In this document: positions 8,487 to 17,579 of the stretch, piece after piece
Numbering within the stretch: the stretch's first letter is position 1
Layout: every line of letters begins with the position of its first letter
DNA from: BOG-1184 sp964651515
GTDB taxonomy: Bacteria > Fibrobacterota > Chitinivibrionia > Chitinivibrionales > Chitinispirillaceae
Length of the DNA: 64,000 nucleotides
Assembly (NCBI GenBank): GCA_964651515.1
Contig: CAZYYB010000004.1
Span: 1 to 64,000 of the forward strand
Direction: 5' to 3'
Notes under the pieces: generated by a model
Told to the model about the DNA's origin: nothing
The model's database searches: none
Seen by the model: only the letters and a program-made list of their open reading frames with translations
Made by a program: the position numbers and the translations under genes

Positions 8487-9608
8487 TCACAGCACCACCA
8501 GGTTGTCCCGGTGAACGGCCTCGTCGAACTCCTTGCGGCCGATACGCCCGGCGATGTCGGCGGTTTTACAGCCAAGAATCCGGCGGAGGTCGTCGGCCGA
8601 GTAGTTGACCAGGCCCCGGGCGACGACGACGCCCTCCGGCGTCCGCAGGTCGACATTGTCCCCGGCCTTGAAGGAGCCGCCGATGCTTTTGACGCCCGCG
8701 GGGAGAAGGCTCTTGCCCTTGTCGATTATCGCGGAGACCGCCCCTTCGTCAAGCGTCAGCGATCCCTGGGGCATGCCGGAAAACGCCATCCAGCTGCGGC
8801 GCGAGGACATTTTCTTTGTGGAGGGGAGAAAGACGGTCGAGCACGACTCGTTGCCCAGGACCTCCGACAGGCGGTGGGAGAAGCCGTCTCCCACGATGCA
8901 GAAGATTCCCGCCCGCATGACGATCTCGGCGGCCTTGAGCTTGGAGCTCATGCCGCCCACGCTGATCTCGCTCGTGCGGTCGGCCGCGAGCTTCTGGAGC
9001 GTGTCGGACATCTGCCGCACCAGCGGGATGTGCACCGCGCCGGGGTCGGTGAGGGGGTTGCGGTCGAAAAGCCCGCCCACGTCGGTCAGGTTCACGAACA
9101 CCTCGGCCTGCGCCAGGATCGCCATCTGCGCACCGAGGATGTCGTTGGTGCCGAAGCGGATCTCGTCGACGCCCACCGAGTCGTTTTCATTGACTATAGG
9201 AATTATGCCGTGTTCGAGGAGCTGGAACATCGTATTGCGCAGGTTCAGGTAGCGCTTCTTGCTGCGGAGATCGTCCCAGGTGAGCAGCACCTGGCCGATG
9301 AGGATGTCGTGGCGGGCAAAGCATGCCTGGTAGACGTTCATGAGCCGGTTCTGGCCGACGCTGGCGCATGCCTGCTGCAAAGGAATCGTCGTCGGGCGCT
9401 TCGTCAGCCTGAGCGCCTGCATGCCGTGGGCGATCGCGCCCGACGACACGACGACCACCCGTATGCCGGAGGCATGGAGGGTCGCGCAGTCTTCGACCAG
9501 CCCTTCGATACGTTCCGCGCCGCCCGGCGCGGTGAGGATTCGCGAGCCGATCTTGACGATGATGGTTTTGAAGGGAAGAAGTTCCTTACGCAAAGACAAT
9601 TTACTCAT
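8487..9608 (-). CDS. proB: Glutamate 5-kinase with PUA domain
   Basis: ATP-dependent phosphorylation of glutamate to gamma-glutamyl phosphate, the first step of proline synthesis. The 373-residue product is the usual length of the long form. The amino-acid kinase domain (residues about 12-260) shows TIIVKIGSRIL, VVVSSGAIAHGMQAL, QVLLTWDD, NENDSVGVDEIRFGTND and GGMSSKLKAAEIVMRAGI. The C-terminal 80-100 residues form a PUA domain (VARGLVNYSADDLRRILG). Its ATG overlaps the stop codon of the upstream HAMP/HisKA gene in an ATGA, so the two should be translationally coupled. No proA or proC is in the window. Confidence 0.95.
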   Translation of the reverse strand: MSKLSLRKELLPFKTIIVKIGSRILTAPGGAERIEGLVEDCATLHASGIRVVVVSSGAIAHGMQALRLTKRPTTIPLQQACASVGQNRLMNVYQACFARHDILIGQVLLTWDDLRSKKRYLNLRNTMFQLLEHGIIPIVNENDSVGVDEIRFGTNDILGAQMAILAQAEVFVNLTDVGGLFDRNPLTDPGAVHIPLVRQMSDTLQKLAADRTSEISVGGMSSKLKAAEIVMRAGIFCIVGDGFSHRLSEVLGNESCSTVFLPSTKKMSSRRSWMAFSGMPQGSLTLDEGAVSAIIDKGKSLLPAGVKSIGGSFKAGDNVDLRTPEGVVVARGLVNYSADDLRRILGCKTADIAGRIGRKEFDEAVHRDNLVVL

Positions 9609-10720
9609 CGGGTGTCCGCCGTCGTTGAAGGGGGAGGTGCAGCCGGGCCGTTGCCGGAAAGGGGGCTCTTGATTTCACGGAGCTTTTTCGTGATGCGGGC
9701 GATACGCTCGGTTTCGTGAAGGATCGCCCGTACCCGCACCCGCATGCTCTCCGGATACTCCGCCATGCTCATTTCGAGAAACTGCGCGTTGCCGGAAATG
9801 ATCATGAGCGGGTTGTTGATTTCATGGTTGACCGAAGCCACGATTTCGCCGATCGCGGCGAGCTCTCTGGACCGTATGAGCTCCTCCTGCTTCTTGCGCA
9901 GGCTGACCGCCATATCGAAAAACGCGGCGGCGAGGTCGCCGGTTTCATCGTCGGGATAGCCTTCCGGGTTGACGTTGAAATCCGCCCGCCCGACGCTTCC
10001 CGCCGACTCCTTGAGCCGGCGCAGCGACGTGGTGATGGTCCGCGAAAAAACAAGGCCGAAGAGGACCGAGAAGACCGTCAGGAACAGCATGGCGGCGAGG
10101 CCCGCCCGCTTTTCGCGCGAGAGTTCGACGCCGATCAGGGCGGTCCGCTCGCCGGACAGGTGGCCCGCGAGCGAGAGTGCGGAATCGATTTTACCGTCCA
10201 GGATCGCGGCCGCGCTGTCGACGGCGCCGATGAGCATCGGCTCGCTGAAGCTCCACTTGAAGCTGCAGTGCGGATCGCGAAGCCGGATCAGCCGTTCGAA
10301 AAGCGCCGACCAGGATCCGCCGGCCGAATCGACGGAGCGGAGGAGATCGGCCAGGGTCGCGGAAGCGAGGCGGATGCTTCCGTACTCGTCGGGAGGGAGC
10401 AGTATCGCATCGAGCCGGACCATGGAGTCGGCCAGGCCGCGGAGCGTATCGAGCAGTCCGGTTGCGACACGGCCGTCGTCGCGGAAAGACGCCGGCCGCT
10501 CACGCTGCGCCGTTTTTTCGTACCGCAGGGCGGCGGCTTCACGGTCGCGCTGGAGCGTTTTCAGCAGCATCAGGCGGTCGCCCAGATCGTTCTGCCGTCC
10601 GAGGAGGAAAACGGCCTCGCCGATCCTTCCCGGTTTATTCACCAGGATGAAATAGACCGCGTTGAGAACGATGACGCAAAGGAAGCCGATGAAGAGTTTA
10701 TTGGCTATGGTGAGTCGCAT
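9605..10720 (-). CDS. Membrane HAMP-HisKA protein lacking the kinase ATPase domain
   Basis: About 371 residues. An N-terminal helix (LFIGFLCVIVLNAVYFILV) and a second at AAMLFLTVFSVLFGLVF bracket a roughly 180-residue periplasmic sensor region. A HAMP linker follows, with SRTITTSLRRLKESAGSVGRADF, then a HisKA dimerisation helix with H box LAAIGEIVASVNHEINNPLMI. Translation then ends after ITKKLREIKSPLSGNG and a short Pro/Ala-rich tail; no N, G1 or G2 box is present. The stop codon overlaps the proB start, so the end is not a window artefact. The ATG at 10720 begins a normal signal anchor. It could be a pseudokinase that is phosphorylated in trans, or a sensor whose ATPase part was lost. Confidence 0.8.
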   Translation of the reverse strand: MRLTIANKLFIGFLCVIVLNAVYFILVNKPGRIGEAVFLLGRQNDLGDRLMLLKTLQRDREAAALRYEKTAQRERPASFRDDGRVATGLLDTLRGLADSMVRLDAILLPPDEYGSIRLASATLADLLRSVDSAGGSWSALFERLIRLRDPHCSFKWSFSEPMLIGAVDSAAAILDGKIDSALSLAGHLSGERTALIGVELSREKRAGLAAMLFLTVFSVLFGLVFSRTITTSLRRLKESAGSVGRADFNVNPEGYPDDETGDLAAAFFDMAVSLRKKQEELIRSRELAAIGEIVASVNHEINNPLMIISGNAQFLEMSMAEYPESMRVRVRAILHETERIARITKKLREIKSPLSGNGPAAPPPSTTADTR

Positions 10721-10799
10721 GGGAGGGCCCCGGTACCGGATATCAGTAGACAAGATACATTAACGGGCAGAATCGCGCCACCTTTGCGCCGGGCCCGGC

Positions 10800-13319
10800 T
10801 TAAAAATCATGACCAAAGGAGAAATACAACTGGTTGCTCGCCAGAATCCCCCGCTGGGAAAAGTCGTGCACCAGCCTTCCGTAACTTACCCTGATCGGTC
10901 CGGCGATGGTTTCGACGGCGAGTCCGGCGCCAAGGCCGAGGGGCGCGTTGTCGGCGAACTCCCGGATCGTCAGCATCTGCGGCATCTGCGGGGCGGCCTG
11001 CCTGCTCCAGACATTTCCCCAGTCGGCCGTTGCGGTCAGGTAAAAGTTCTTTCGCATTTCGTAACGGTACCCCAGGTGCGCAAGGCCGAGGATGTCGCCG
11101 TTCAACGCCCGCGGTTCGAGTCCGCAGAAGGGGACATAATCGTAGATATCGACATCCTGGTTCGCCTCCTCGGTGAACGAGCCGCCCAGGTAGTACTGCT
11201 CGACTTCGGGCAGCGGGTTGGTCGACCAGGCGAAGCGCACCTGGGCGGAAAACGTGTGTTGGTGCAACACCGTGACGACCCTGCCCATGCTGGCGTCGAA
11301 CTTCAGGTAGTCCAGCGTGTCCCCGATGTTCTTACTCGTTCCGTCGATGGAGAAAAACGACTTGCCGCCCGAGGTCGGGAACGCGGCGTTGTCAAGGTTG
11401 TCAATAGTGAGCCGCAGCAGGGCGTCCGGGACGAACTTCAATCCCAGGACGTCGTTGAACACGCTGAGATCGTTCGAACGGATCTTGTAAAACTCGAGGT
11501 TGATTCCGCCGGAGAGCATCGCCGATCGCCCGATTTGAATCCCGAGGAGTGCCAGGCCGCCGTATTTCGCCAGGTTGTCCACCCTCTCCAGGAGGACGGT
11601 ATCCTGCCCGGTCAGCGTGGTCCCGGTGGTCGCGGTGGTGTCGCTGACGATCTGTTCCGAGGAGGAGTAAAACTGCAACTTGGCAAAATTCGCGAAATTC
11701 CGGGAGAGCGGGTGGTTTTCGTCGAACTCCAGCGCGTAACGTTCGCGCCTGAGCCCGTACTGCAGGTGGAGGCTCGCGCAGATGTCGCGTCCGAAAAGGT
11801 TCTCGTACGCGGGTTCGATGTACCCTTCACCCAGGTAGAATTCATCGTACCGCAGCCCCATCCTGACGCGCCAGTAATTCTTTTCGTCGACCATGATGCG
11901 CACGTTGCGGCCGGTATCCATGTCGATGTTTACATTATCGAAAAGGTTGGTGCCGTAGACGGATGAAATCGCGCCGTGGAGGAGGGCGGGAGAGAGTACC
12001 TCGCCGGAATGGAGCCCGGCGATGGTCGCGATGAGGTGCGTGGACGTTTTGTCGTTCCCCGAAACCTCGACGTCCCGGATGGTGCCGGGATCGGCCTTCG
12101 CCGTGACGGTGTCGCTCTCCCGGGAGACGATGGCGACCCTGCCGAAGCCGTACCCGCTCCGGGCAAGCGACTGCTGCAGGGCGGGGAGATAGTCCCCCGC
12201 GCAGGCGAGTTCGGGAGGAGCGGCATGCAGCGCGCTGTCGACGGCCCGGCTGACCTCTTTTCTCGTGCCGACCCAGCGCAGGTGCGGCAGCGGCGTTCCC
12301 GCTGCACCGGCGGTATGAACGGCCAGGAGTTTCGACAGCGAATCGAGGTTGTGTCGCATGCACGCGTAGCCGATGGCCACCAGTGAATCGATCCGGCTGA
12401 AATCCGTGTTGTAGTACCCTTTCAGGTTCGGGACGATGAGCAGGTCGGCCCTGCTCTTCTGGGTCTCCCGCTGGTGCTTCATGCCGATGGAAATGACCTG
12501 GTCCATCAGGCGTACCGGATTTTCGAGGTCATTCATACGCCAGAGCGGGGAGGTGACATCAACCGCCAGAATGACCCGGGGATGCTCCATTGCGGCAATA
12601 TCCACCGGCAGGTTGGCGGCAAGCCCCCCATCCATGAGGAGCATGGTATCGAGGCGTACCGGGGAGAAGGCGAGCGGAACGCCGCAGGATGCCCGGACGG
12701 CGGCGGCGATATTGCCGTGAGTAAATATGGCGCGTTCGCCGGACAGGACGTCGGTCGCGACGATGCGCAGCGGGATCGGCAGGCTGTCGAACTGCATGTG
12801 CGCCCGGAACTGGGCAGGGGCGAGGAGCGGGCTCAGAAGGTCGAAGAAAACCTGGCCGTGGGAGATCGAACTTGGCGGAAGCGGTTCGAAACGGTCGCTG
12901 AGGCGGAGTTCGAAGAGGTAATCGACCGGCTCCGCCTTCTGGCTGACGAAGAGACTGCTTCGCTTTGCGGTATTGGCGATGACGTTGTTCCAATCCACCG
13001 AGCGGGCGATGTGAAGGATGCTGTCCGGAGAGTAGCCGGCGGCATAGAGGCTGCCGATGATGGCGCCCATGCTCGACCCCACGATGAGGTCGGGTTTGAG
13101 GTGCGCCTCTTCGAGCGCCTTCAGGACGCCGATCTGGGAGAGACCCCGTGAGCCGCCGCCGCTCAGGACCAGGGCGAATTCAGGCCGCGCGGTGTCGGGA
13201 ACCGGCGCCTCGTCCGATGCTTTCGCCGACATTCCAAGAGTGGTGACAACGCATAGCGCCGCCATCGCAACACGACCGATTGCTCCGATCGAGGAGCGGC
13301 GTTTATCGGATGCAAGCAT
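10800..13319 (-). CDS. Patatin-like phospholipase fused to a BamA/Omp85-type beta barrel (PlpD-like)
   Basis: About 839 residues with a signal peptide (IGRVAMAALCVVTTLGMSAKA). Residues about 47-330 form a patatin lipase domain: oxyanion loop SGGGSRG, nucleophile motif GSSMG with serine near residue 83, and the catalytic Asp motif LLMDGGLAANLP. A POTRA-like segment follows (IRDVEVSGNDKTSTHLIATIAGL...GTNLFDNVNI). The last 300 residues are an outer-membrane barrel ending LYFSFGHDF, with the terminal aromatic typical of Omp85 substrates. This matches the type Vd autotransporter layout of Pseudomonas PlpD; whether the lipase is released cannot be seen. It is divergent from the barrel-like gene at 13424. 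The start is uncertain by eight codons. Confidence 0.9.
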   Translation of the reverse strand: MLASDKRRSSIGAIGRVAMAALCVVTTLGMSAKASDEAPVPDTARPEFALVLSGGGSRGLSQIGVLKALEEAHLKPDLIVGSSMGAIIGSLYAAGYSPDSILHIARSVDWNNVIANTAKRSSLFVSQKAEPVDYLFELRLSDRFEPLPPSSISHGQVFFDLLSPLLAPAQFRAHMQFDSLPIPLRIVATDVLSGERAIFTHGNIAAAVRASCGVPLAFSPVRLDTMLLMDGGLAANLPVDIAAMEHPRVILAVDVTSPLWRMNDLENPVRLMDQVISIGMKHQRETQKSRADLLIVPNLKGYYNTDFSRIDSLVAIGYACMRHNLDSLSKLLAVHTAGAAGTPLPHLRWVGTRKEVSRAVDSALHAAPPELACAGDYLPALQQSLARSGYGFGRVAIVSRESDTVTAKADPGTIRDVEVSGNDKTSTHLIATIAGLHSGEVLSPALLHGAISSVYGTNLFDNVNIDMDTGRNVRIMVDEKNYWRVRMGLRYDEFYLGEGYIEPAYENLFGRDICASLHLQYGLRRERYALEFDENHPLSRNFANFAKLQFYSSSEQIVSDTTATTGTTLTGQDTVLLERVDNLAKYGGLALLGIQIGRSAMLSGGINLEFYKIRSNDLSVFNDVLGLKFVPDALLRLTIDNLDNAAFPTSGGKSFFSIDGTSKNIGDTLDYLKFDASMGRVVTVLHQHTFSAQVRFAWSTNPLPEVEQYYLGGSFTEEANQDVDIYDYVPFCGLEPRALNGDILGLAHLGYRYEMRKNFYLTATADWGNVWSRQAAPQMPQMLTIREFADNAPLGLGAGLAVETIAGPIRVSYGRLVHDFSQRGILASNQLYFSFGHDF

Positions 13320-13423
13320 TCTTTTTGACCGGGATCGCTCCACTGTGTATCTTTTCCGTAGAGCCGGATCGTATACTGCTCCGGCGGGGTCTGGTGATGC
13401 ATAACAAGGAGGTTGCCGTCATA

Positions 13424-14512
13424 ATGGTTCCGGAAACGCCCCCGAAACAACAAAATACAATCGTGACAGGCATCTTTCTCCCTGCCTTCGTTAGTATCCT
13501 GGTCGCCCTGCCCTCGATTTCCGGCGCCGACTCTACTTTCCTGCAATCCCCGCAAGCAACGCTCGGGGTGGACGGCGAAGTTCTGACCTATATTGACAAC
13601 ATCGAATATACCACTCCCGAGCGGACCGGAGAAACGTATTTCGGAAGTTCGGGCTCCGCCCGGCTCTTCTACCGGCCTGTTCCGCAGATGCTCTTCGAAA
13701 TGGGCGCCTACGGATTGCGCCGGTTCGGCGATCCTCAAAGCGTGAGCCTCGCCCTGCCGTTCCTGAGGGCGACGTTTTCCTCCGATATCATGACCTTCAC
13801 CATGGGGTCGCTTTCAACTGCCGAAATGCATTTCCTGCCGGATCTTCTCTACTGTCAGGAGTTCCGGTACGATCCCGGTATGGAAGAGGGCATGCAGCTC
13901 GATATGCGCGGCCGGAACATCAAGTGGGAGATCTGGGGCGCGTGGGACTCCCTCGATACACCAAACGAACGTGAGCATTTTACGGCCGGCAGCGCGTTAT
14001 TCTACTCGATCCCGAACTGGTCGTTTCCCCTCTACCTTACCGTGGACCATACGGGCGGCGAACTGTTCAACTCCGGCGAGCCGGTGGAGGAGCACTTCGG
14101 CGGAGCCACCGGTGCCGATGTAACCTACCCGTTGCAGGGAAGCCTGCGGCAGATATTCGGCGACATTCTTCTCGCCGGGTCGGACCACCGGATACGAGTC
14201 GGAAACTTTGAAACCGGCACGGGCGGCGGCATTTTCCTCAAGGCCGGAGTATCGCCGGGCGGGTTCGACTGTTCGCTGCAATGGTTCAAGGGCTACGATC
14301 TCTTCATGCCGTTCGGCGACCCGATTTTTGAAAGCAACATTCCGTACTGGGCCCTGGAAATATCGAGAAGCTATGCGATCAACAGCCATGTCCGGGCGGA
14401 GGGCGGATGGCGGTTCGAAACGCCCGATATCGTTACCCTTGCGCAGTACTTCAGCGCTCCCCGCTACCGCTTCTGGCTCGCGCTCCGCGGAGAGTTCATG
14501 AAAGGGTTCTAG
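13424..14512 (+). CDS. Exported protein, probable outer-membrane beta barrel of unknown function
   Basis: About 362 residues. I chose the ATG at 13424 because AACAAGGAGG lies 11 bases upstream and the product starts with a clean signal peptide (IVTGIFLPAFVSILVALPSISGA). The mature protein is rich in alternating polar/aromatic strands (for example GETYFGSSGSARLFYRP, DHRIRVGNFETGTGGGIFLKAGVS) and ends ALRGEFMKGF, suggestive of a barrel with a C-terminal aromatic residue. No domain was recognised. It is divergent from the patatin-barrel gene, with which it shares an 80-100 bp promoter region. The alternating texture recalls the protein at 53934-55346, but no clear homology can be claimed by eye. 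Confidence 0.65.
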   Translation: MVPETPPKQQNTIVTGIFLPAFVSILVALPSISGADSTFLQSPQATLGVDGEVLTYIDNIEYTTPERTGETYFGSSGSARLFYRPVPQMLFEMGAYGLRRFGDPQSVSLALPFLRATFSSDIMTFTMGSLSTAEMHFLPDLLYCQEFRYDPGMEEGMQLDMRGRNIKWEIWGAWDSLDTPNEREHFTAGSALFYSIPNWSFPLYLTVDHTGGELFNSGEPVEEHFGGATGADVTYPLQGSLRQIFGDILLAGSDHRIRVGNFETGTGGGIFLKAGVSPGGFDCSLQWFKGYDLFMPFGDPIFESNIPYWALEISRSYAINSHVRAEGGWRFETPDIVTLAQYFSAPRYRFWLALRGEFMKGF

Positions 14513-14612
14513 CAGCATCGGTTCCCGGCCTATCAGTGGCTCCGGCCCACTGCCGACCTGCTGCACCGCGGCGTTCGAACTTTCCGGCAACGGGTATATT
14601 TTCTCCCTACCC

Positions 14613-15545
14613 ATGAACGGCTCCCATCTCACCCTTGCGATCATTCTTTCGCTCGCCGAAATCTTCGGGCTCATGGCCATCGGCGGCGTTTCAAGGCGGC
14701 TCCATTATATCGAGGAGGCCGAAATCGACCGGTGGTCGCGCCTGGTACTCGATTTCCTGTACCCCGCCTTTGTTTTTAACTCGATTACCGCAGGATTCAC
14801 CACCGGATGGCATGCAAACCTGTGGATCCTGCCGGGTCTCGGCTTTGCCATAGCCGCGGGCGGAGCAGTTATCGGGCTCGCCCTGCGCTACGGGCTTCTG
14901 AGCCGGGACCGCGACACGCACCGGACCTTCCTGTACTGCTGCGTGGTCAACAACTACGGGTATCTCCCGGTGATCATCATCCAGAACCTCTGGGGCCCGT
15001 CCATGCTTGCCAACCTGCTCTTTTTTACCCTCGGATCCACGGTTGCGAACTGGACGGTCGGCATCGGTGTTCTCGGCGCCGCCAGCCCGAAGAAGATCGT
15101 CCGCAACCTGATGACGCCGACGCTTCTTGCCACCATCGCGGCGATCCTCGTTTCGCGGCTGGGACTGGCCGGCCATATCCCCCGGATCGTTGCGCATATC
15201 ATCGCGAAAGCCGGTTCGGCTTCGGTCCCCATGATGCTCGTGCTCGCAGGCGCCTCTCTCTTCAAATGGTCATCTTTCAGGATCACCTGGCAGATAGCTT
15301 ACGTGACGATCGTCCGGCTCATCATTCTTCCCGGCATCATGATCGCGGGGCTCAGGATGCTTCCGCTCTCACCCGAGGTGTACCTGATTGCCGTCCTGGT
15401 TGCGCTCATGCCGCTTGCGGTATCCACGGTCCTCTATACACGCATTTATGGCGGCAACCCGGAATTCGCGGCCGGGTCTTCGCTCTTCTGCACCCTGGCG
15501 GCGATCGTGACCGTGCCTGCGGCGCTCCTTTTCCTCTTCAGGTAG
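14613..15545 (+). CDS. AEC-family (auxin efflux carrier-like) transporter
   Basis: A 310-residue inner-membrane protein with about ten hydrophobic segments arranged as two five-helix halves. It resembles the AEC/MleP-type carriers that move organic acids in bacteria. Family features are the N-terminal LVLDFLYPAFVFNSIT, the conserved NYGYLPVIIIQNLWGP motif in the fourth helix region, VPMMLVLAGASLF opening the second half, and a final region with MPLAVSTVLYTRIYGGN. Substrate specificity cannot be read from the sequence. It precedes the ABC importer genes on the same strand by 67 bases, so co-transcription is possible, though a functional link is not obvious. Confidence 0.88.
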   Translation: MNGSHLTLAIILSLAEIFGLMAIGGVSRRLHYIEEAEIDRWSRLVLDFLYPAFVFNSITAGFTTGWHANLWILPGLGFAIAAGGAVIGLALRYGLLSRDRDTHRTFLYCCVVNNYGYLPVIIIQNLWGPSMLANLLFFTLGSTVANWTVGIGVLGAASPKKIVRNLMTPTLLATIAAILVSRLGLAGHIPRIVAHIIAKAGSASVPMMLVLAGASLFKWSSFRITWQIAYVTIVRLIILPGIMIAGLRMLPLSPEVYLIAVLVALMPLAVSTVLYTRIYGGNPEFAAGSSLFCTLAAIVTVPAALLFLFR

Positions 15546-15612
15546 CGTGCCGGACCCGTTTCCTTCGACCTCTTGCCCCGGTGCCCGGCAGCCACCTAAT
15601 TTCAAAGGTCCT

Positions 15613-16410
15613 ATGACTCTCATTGAAGCACATGCTCTCCGGTTCGGGTACACCTCCCGCATGAAGGTGCTCGACGGCATCTCGCTTGAGATCGATGAGC
15701 GATCGACCTGGGCGATTATCGGCAAGAACGGCAGCGGCAAGTCGACGCTCCTCAAATGCCTGTGCGGACTGCTGCACTGCCCGGGGGGCGCACTCCTCAT
15801 CGACGGAAAACCGCTTTCCTCCTACCGGCCGATGGAACTGGCGCACCTCGTTGCCTTTGTTCCACAGGCGAGTAACCGTCTCCTGCCGCCCTTTACGGTA
15901 AGGGATTTCGTCATGCTCGGGCGATTCCCCTTCCAGGGTTTTTTTGCGCTCTCCTCAAAGCGGGACCGGGATATCGTGGACGCCTCGCTCCAGCTGACCG
16001 ATACCGATACCCTGGCCGACCGGCTCCTTACCACCCTGAGCGGCGGCGAGCTGCAGCGGGTGTTTCTCGCCTCCGCCGTGGCGCAGAGGACCGCCATCCT
16101 GCTGCTCGATGAACCGATGGCATTCCTCGATCCGATGCACCAGGAGCTGATCCAGCGATCCATCGACCGCATCCATGAGGAGTTCACCACCACCATCGTC
16201 GCGGTAACGCACGATATCAACCACGCGCTCAACCGGTTCTCGCACGTGTGCGCCCTGTCGCAGGGCACTCCCTTTTATGTCGGCCGATGCGATGATTTCA
16301 GGAAGGATGCGCTTAAACTATTGCACGATATCTATTCTATTAACTTTTGTGAAATAAAGAGTTACGATACTATTCACCGGTACTATCTGCCCGAAAGCTT
16401 CCTGACATGA
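15613..16410 (+). CDS. ABC transporter ATP-binding protein, BtuD/FecE type
   Basis: A 265-residue ATPase for uptake of vitamin B12, heme or iron-siderophore type substrates. Walker A is GKNGSGKST, the Q loop lies in FVPQASNRLLPPFTV, the signature motif is LSGGELQRV, Walker B is ILLLDEPMAFLD, and the switch histidine lies in VAVTHDINHAL. The FepC/BtuD subfamily is suggested by VRDFVMLGRFPFQG. The ATG at 15613 follows AAAGG and starts the usual ABC N-terminus; upstream in-frame codons are not family-like. The last codons overlap the permease start (ATGA), a translational coupling expected for a two-gene transporter. Confidence 0.92.
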   Translation: MTLIEAHALRFGYTSRMKVLDGISLEIDERSTWAIIGKNGSGKSTLLKCLCGLLHCPGGALLIDGKPLSSYRPMELAHLVAFVPQASNRLLPPFTVRDFVMLGRFPFQGFFALSSKRDRDIVDASLQLTDTDTLADRLLTTLSGGELQRVFLASAVAQRTAILLLDEPMAFLDPMHQELIQRSIDRIHEEFTTTIVAVTHDINHALNRFSHVCALSQGTPFYVGRCDDFRKDALKLLHDIYSINFCEIKSYDTIHRYYLPESFLT

Positions 16411-17405
16411 CCGCGATACGCACGAGGGCAGGCATTCTGATCGTGCTGGCCGTTGCCGCCGGGGCGCTGATGTTTTGCGCCTCCTGCATCGGCGCCCAGG
16501 TGATCACGCCATGGTCCCTCAGCACCGGTTCGCTCGACTATGAGATCTTCTGGCACATGCGCCTTCCGCGTGTGCTGGCGGCATTTCTGGCCGGCTCGGG
16601 GTTGGCCCTGTGCGGCATGGTCTTCCAGGCGCTTTTCCGGAACCCGATGGCCGACCCGTTCACCCTTGGAACGGCGAGCGGCGCCTCGTGCGGCGCCGCC
16701 GCGACCGTGCTTGCCGGATATACCGGGGCAGTACTCGGGGTGCCGGTCGTCTCCATCGGCGCCTTTGCCGGCGCCGCGATGGCCATGGCCGCGGTGAGCC
16801 TCATCGCATCGGCAAAACGATCGTCGGGAAACCTCACCATGCTCCTTGCCGGGATCGCGGTCAGCTTTCTATTTTCGAGCCTGCTCATGTTCTTTCAGTA
16901 CCTCAGCAACTTCCGCGACTCGTTTCAAATAGTGCGCTGGCTCATGGGCGGGATCCAGGCGACCGGGTACGGCGCCGTCCTGACGCTCTCCGGCTTCTGG
17001 TGCATCGGGGTGATTCTGATCATGGTGCAGCTCCCGCGGCTCGACCAGCTTCTTGCAGGCGAGGACCTGGCCCACAGTCGCGGCGTCGATGTACGGGCCG
17101 CCCGCCGGTTGCTGCTTGCCGCCGCAACGCTGCTCATCGCCGGCATCGTCGCCGTCTGCGGGCCGATAGGGTTCGTCGGCCTCATGGTTCCGCATATGTG
17201 CCGCAGGATGGTGTCGGCAAACCACCTTCTTCTCGGACCCGCCTGCATCCTGGTCGGCGGGGCGTTTCTGGTTATCGCCGACACGGTGAGCAGGGTCATC
17301 ATCGCCCCGGCCGAGATGCCGGTCGGGGTGCTCACCGCCCTCATCGGCGGCCCGTTCTTCCTGTGGCTTCTGTTCGGGAGGAGAAGGAGTGAAGAGGAAT
17401 TCTAA
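16407..17405 (+). CDS. FecCD/BtuC-family ABC transporter permease
   Basis: A 332-residue membrane permease with about ten helices. Diagnostic FecCD motifs are WHMRLPRVLAAFLAGSGLALCGMVFQALFRNPMADPFTLGTASGA near the N-terminus and GPIGFVGLMVPHMCRRMV near the C-terminus, the latter being the coupling helix to the ATPase. It overlaps the upstream ATPase gene by four bases. A periplasmic binding protein and a TonB-dependent receptor, normally next to such pairs, are absent within the window, so the substrate (B12, heme or siderophore) is undetermined. The presence of two B12-type radical SAM enzymes in the window makes cobalamin an attractive but unproven guess. Confidence 0.9.
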   Translation: MTAIRTRAGILIVLAVAAGALMFCASCIGAQVITPWSLSTGSLDYEIFWHMRLPRVLAAFLAGSGLALCGMVFQALFRNPMADPFTLGTASGASCGAAATVLAGYTGAVLGVPVVSIGAFAGAAMAMAAVSLIASAKRSSGNLTMLLAGIAVSFLFSSLLMFFQYLSNFRDSFQIVRWLMGGIQATGYGAVLTLSGFWCIGVILIMVQLPRLDQLLAGEDLAHSRGVDVRAARRLLLAAATLLIAGIVAVCGPIGFVGLMVPHMCRRMVSANHLLLGPACILVGGAFLVIADTVSRVIIAPAEMPVGVLTALIGGPFFLWLLFGRRRSEEEF

Positions 17406-17579
17406 ATCATATTAAGGAAAAGAATTACTGCTCTGGTGGGGGCGCACCACTCCTGCGTAGCGGGGGTGCGGAGGCTTTGGCCAGGGGGCAGCTACAACTC
17501 CGGCTATAATAAGTAGTCCATTTTTTTTCGGGCAAAATGGGCAACCGCGAAGCGAGGTTTCCCCACCCGAGTTGAAGCA
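17406..17579. repeat. Convergent intergenic gap with degenerate GGGGAACC-type palindrome
   Basis: The gap lies between the convergent permease and YfhO-like genes. 17539-17564 (GGGCAACCGC-GAA-GCGAGGTTTCCCC) is a decayed copy of the palindrome family seen at 24381, 25339 and 33898. GGTGGGGGCGC near 17436 may be another fragment. No reading frame was found. Confidence 0.5.

Noticed and set aside
8401..8492. Possible CRISPR-like cluster of palindromes
   Set aside because: The repeats are unevenly spaced hairpins without unique spacers of constant length; no cas genes are present.
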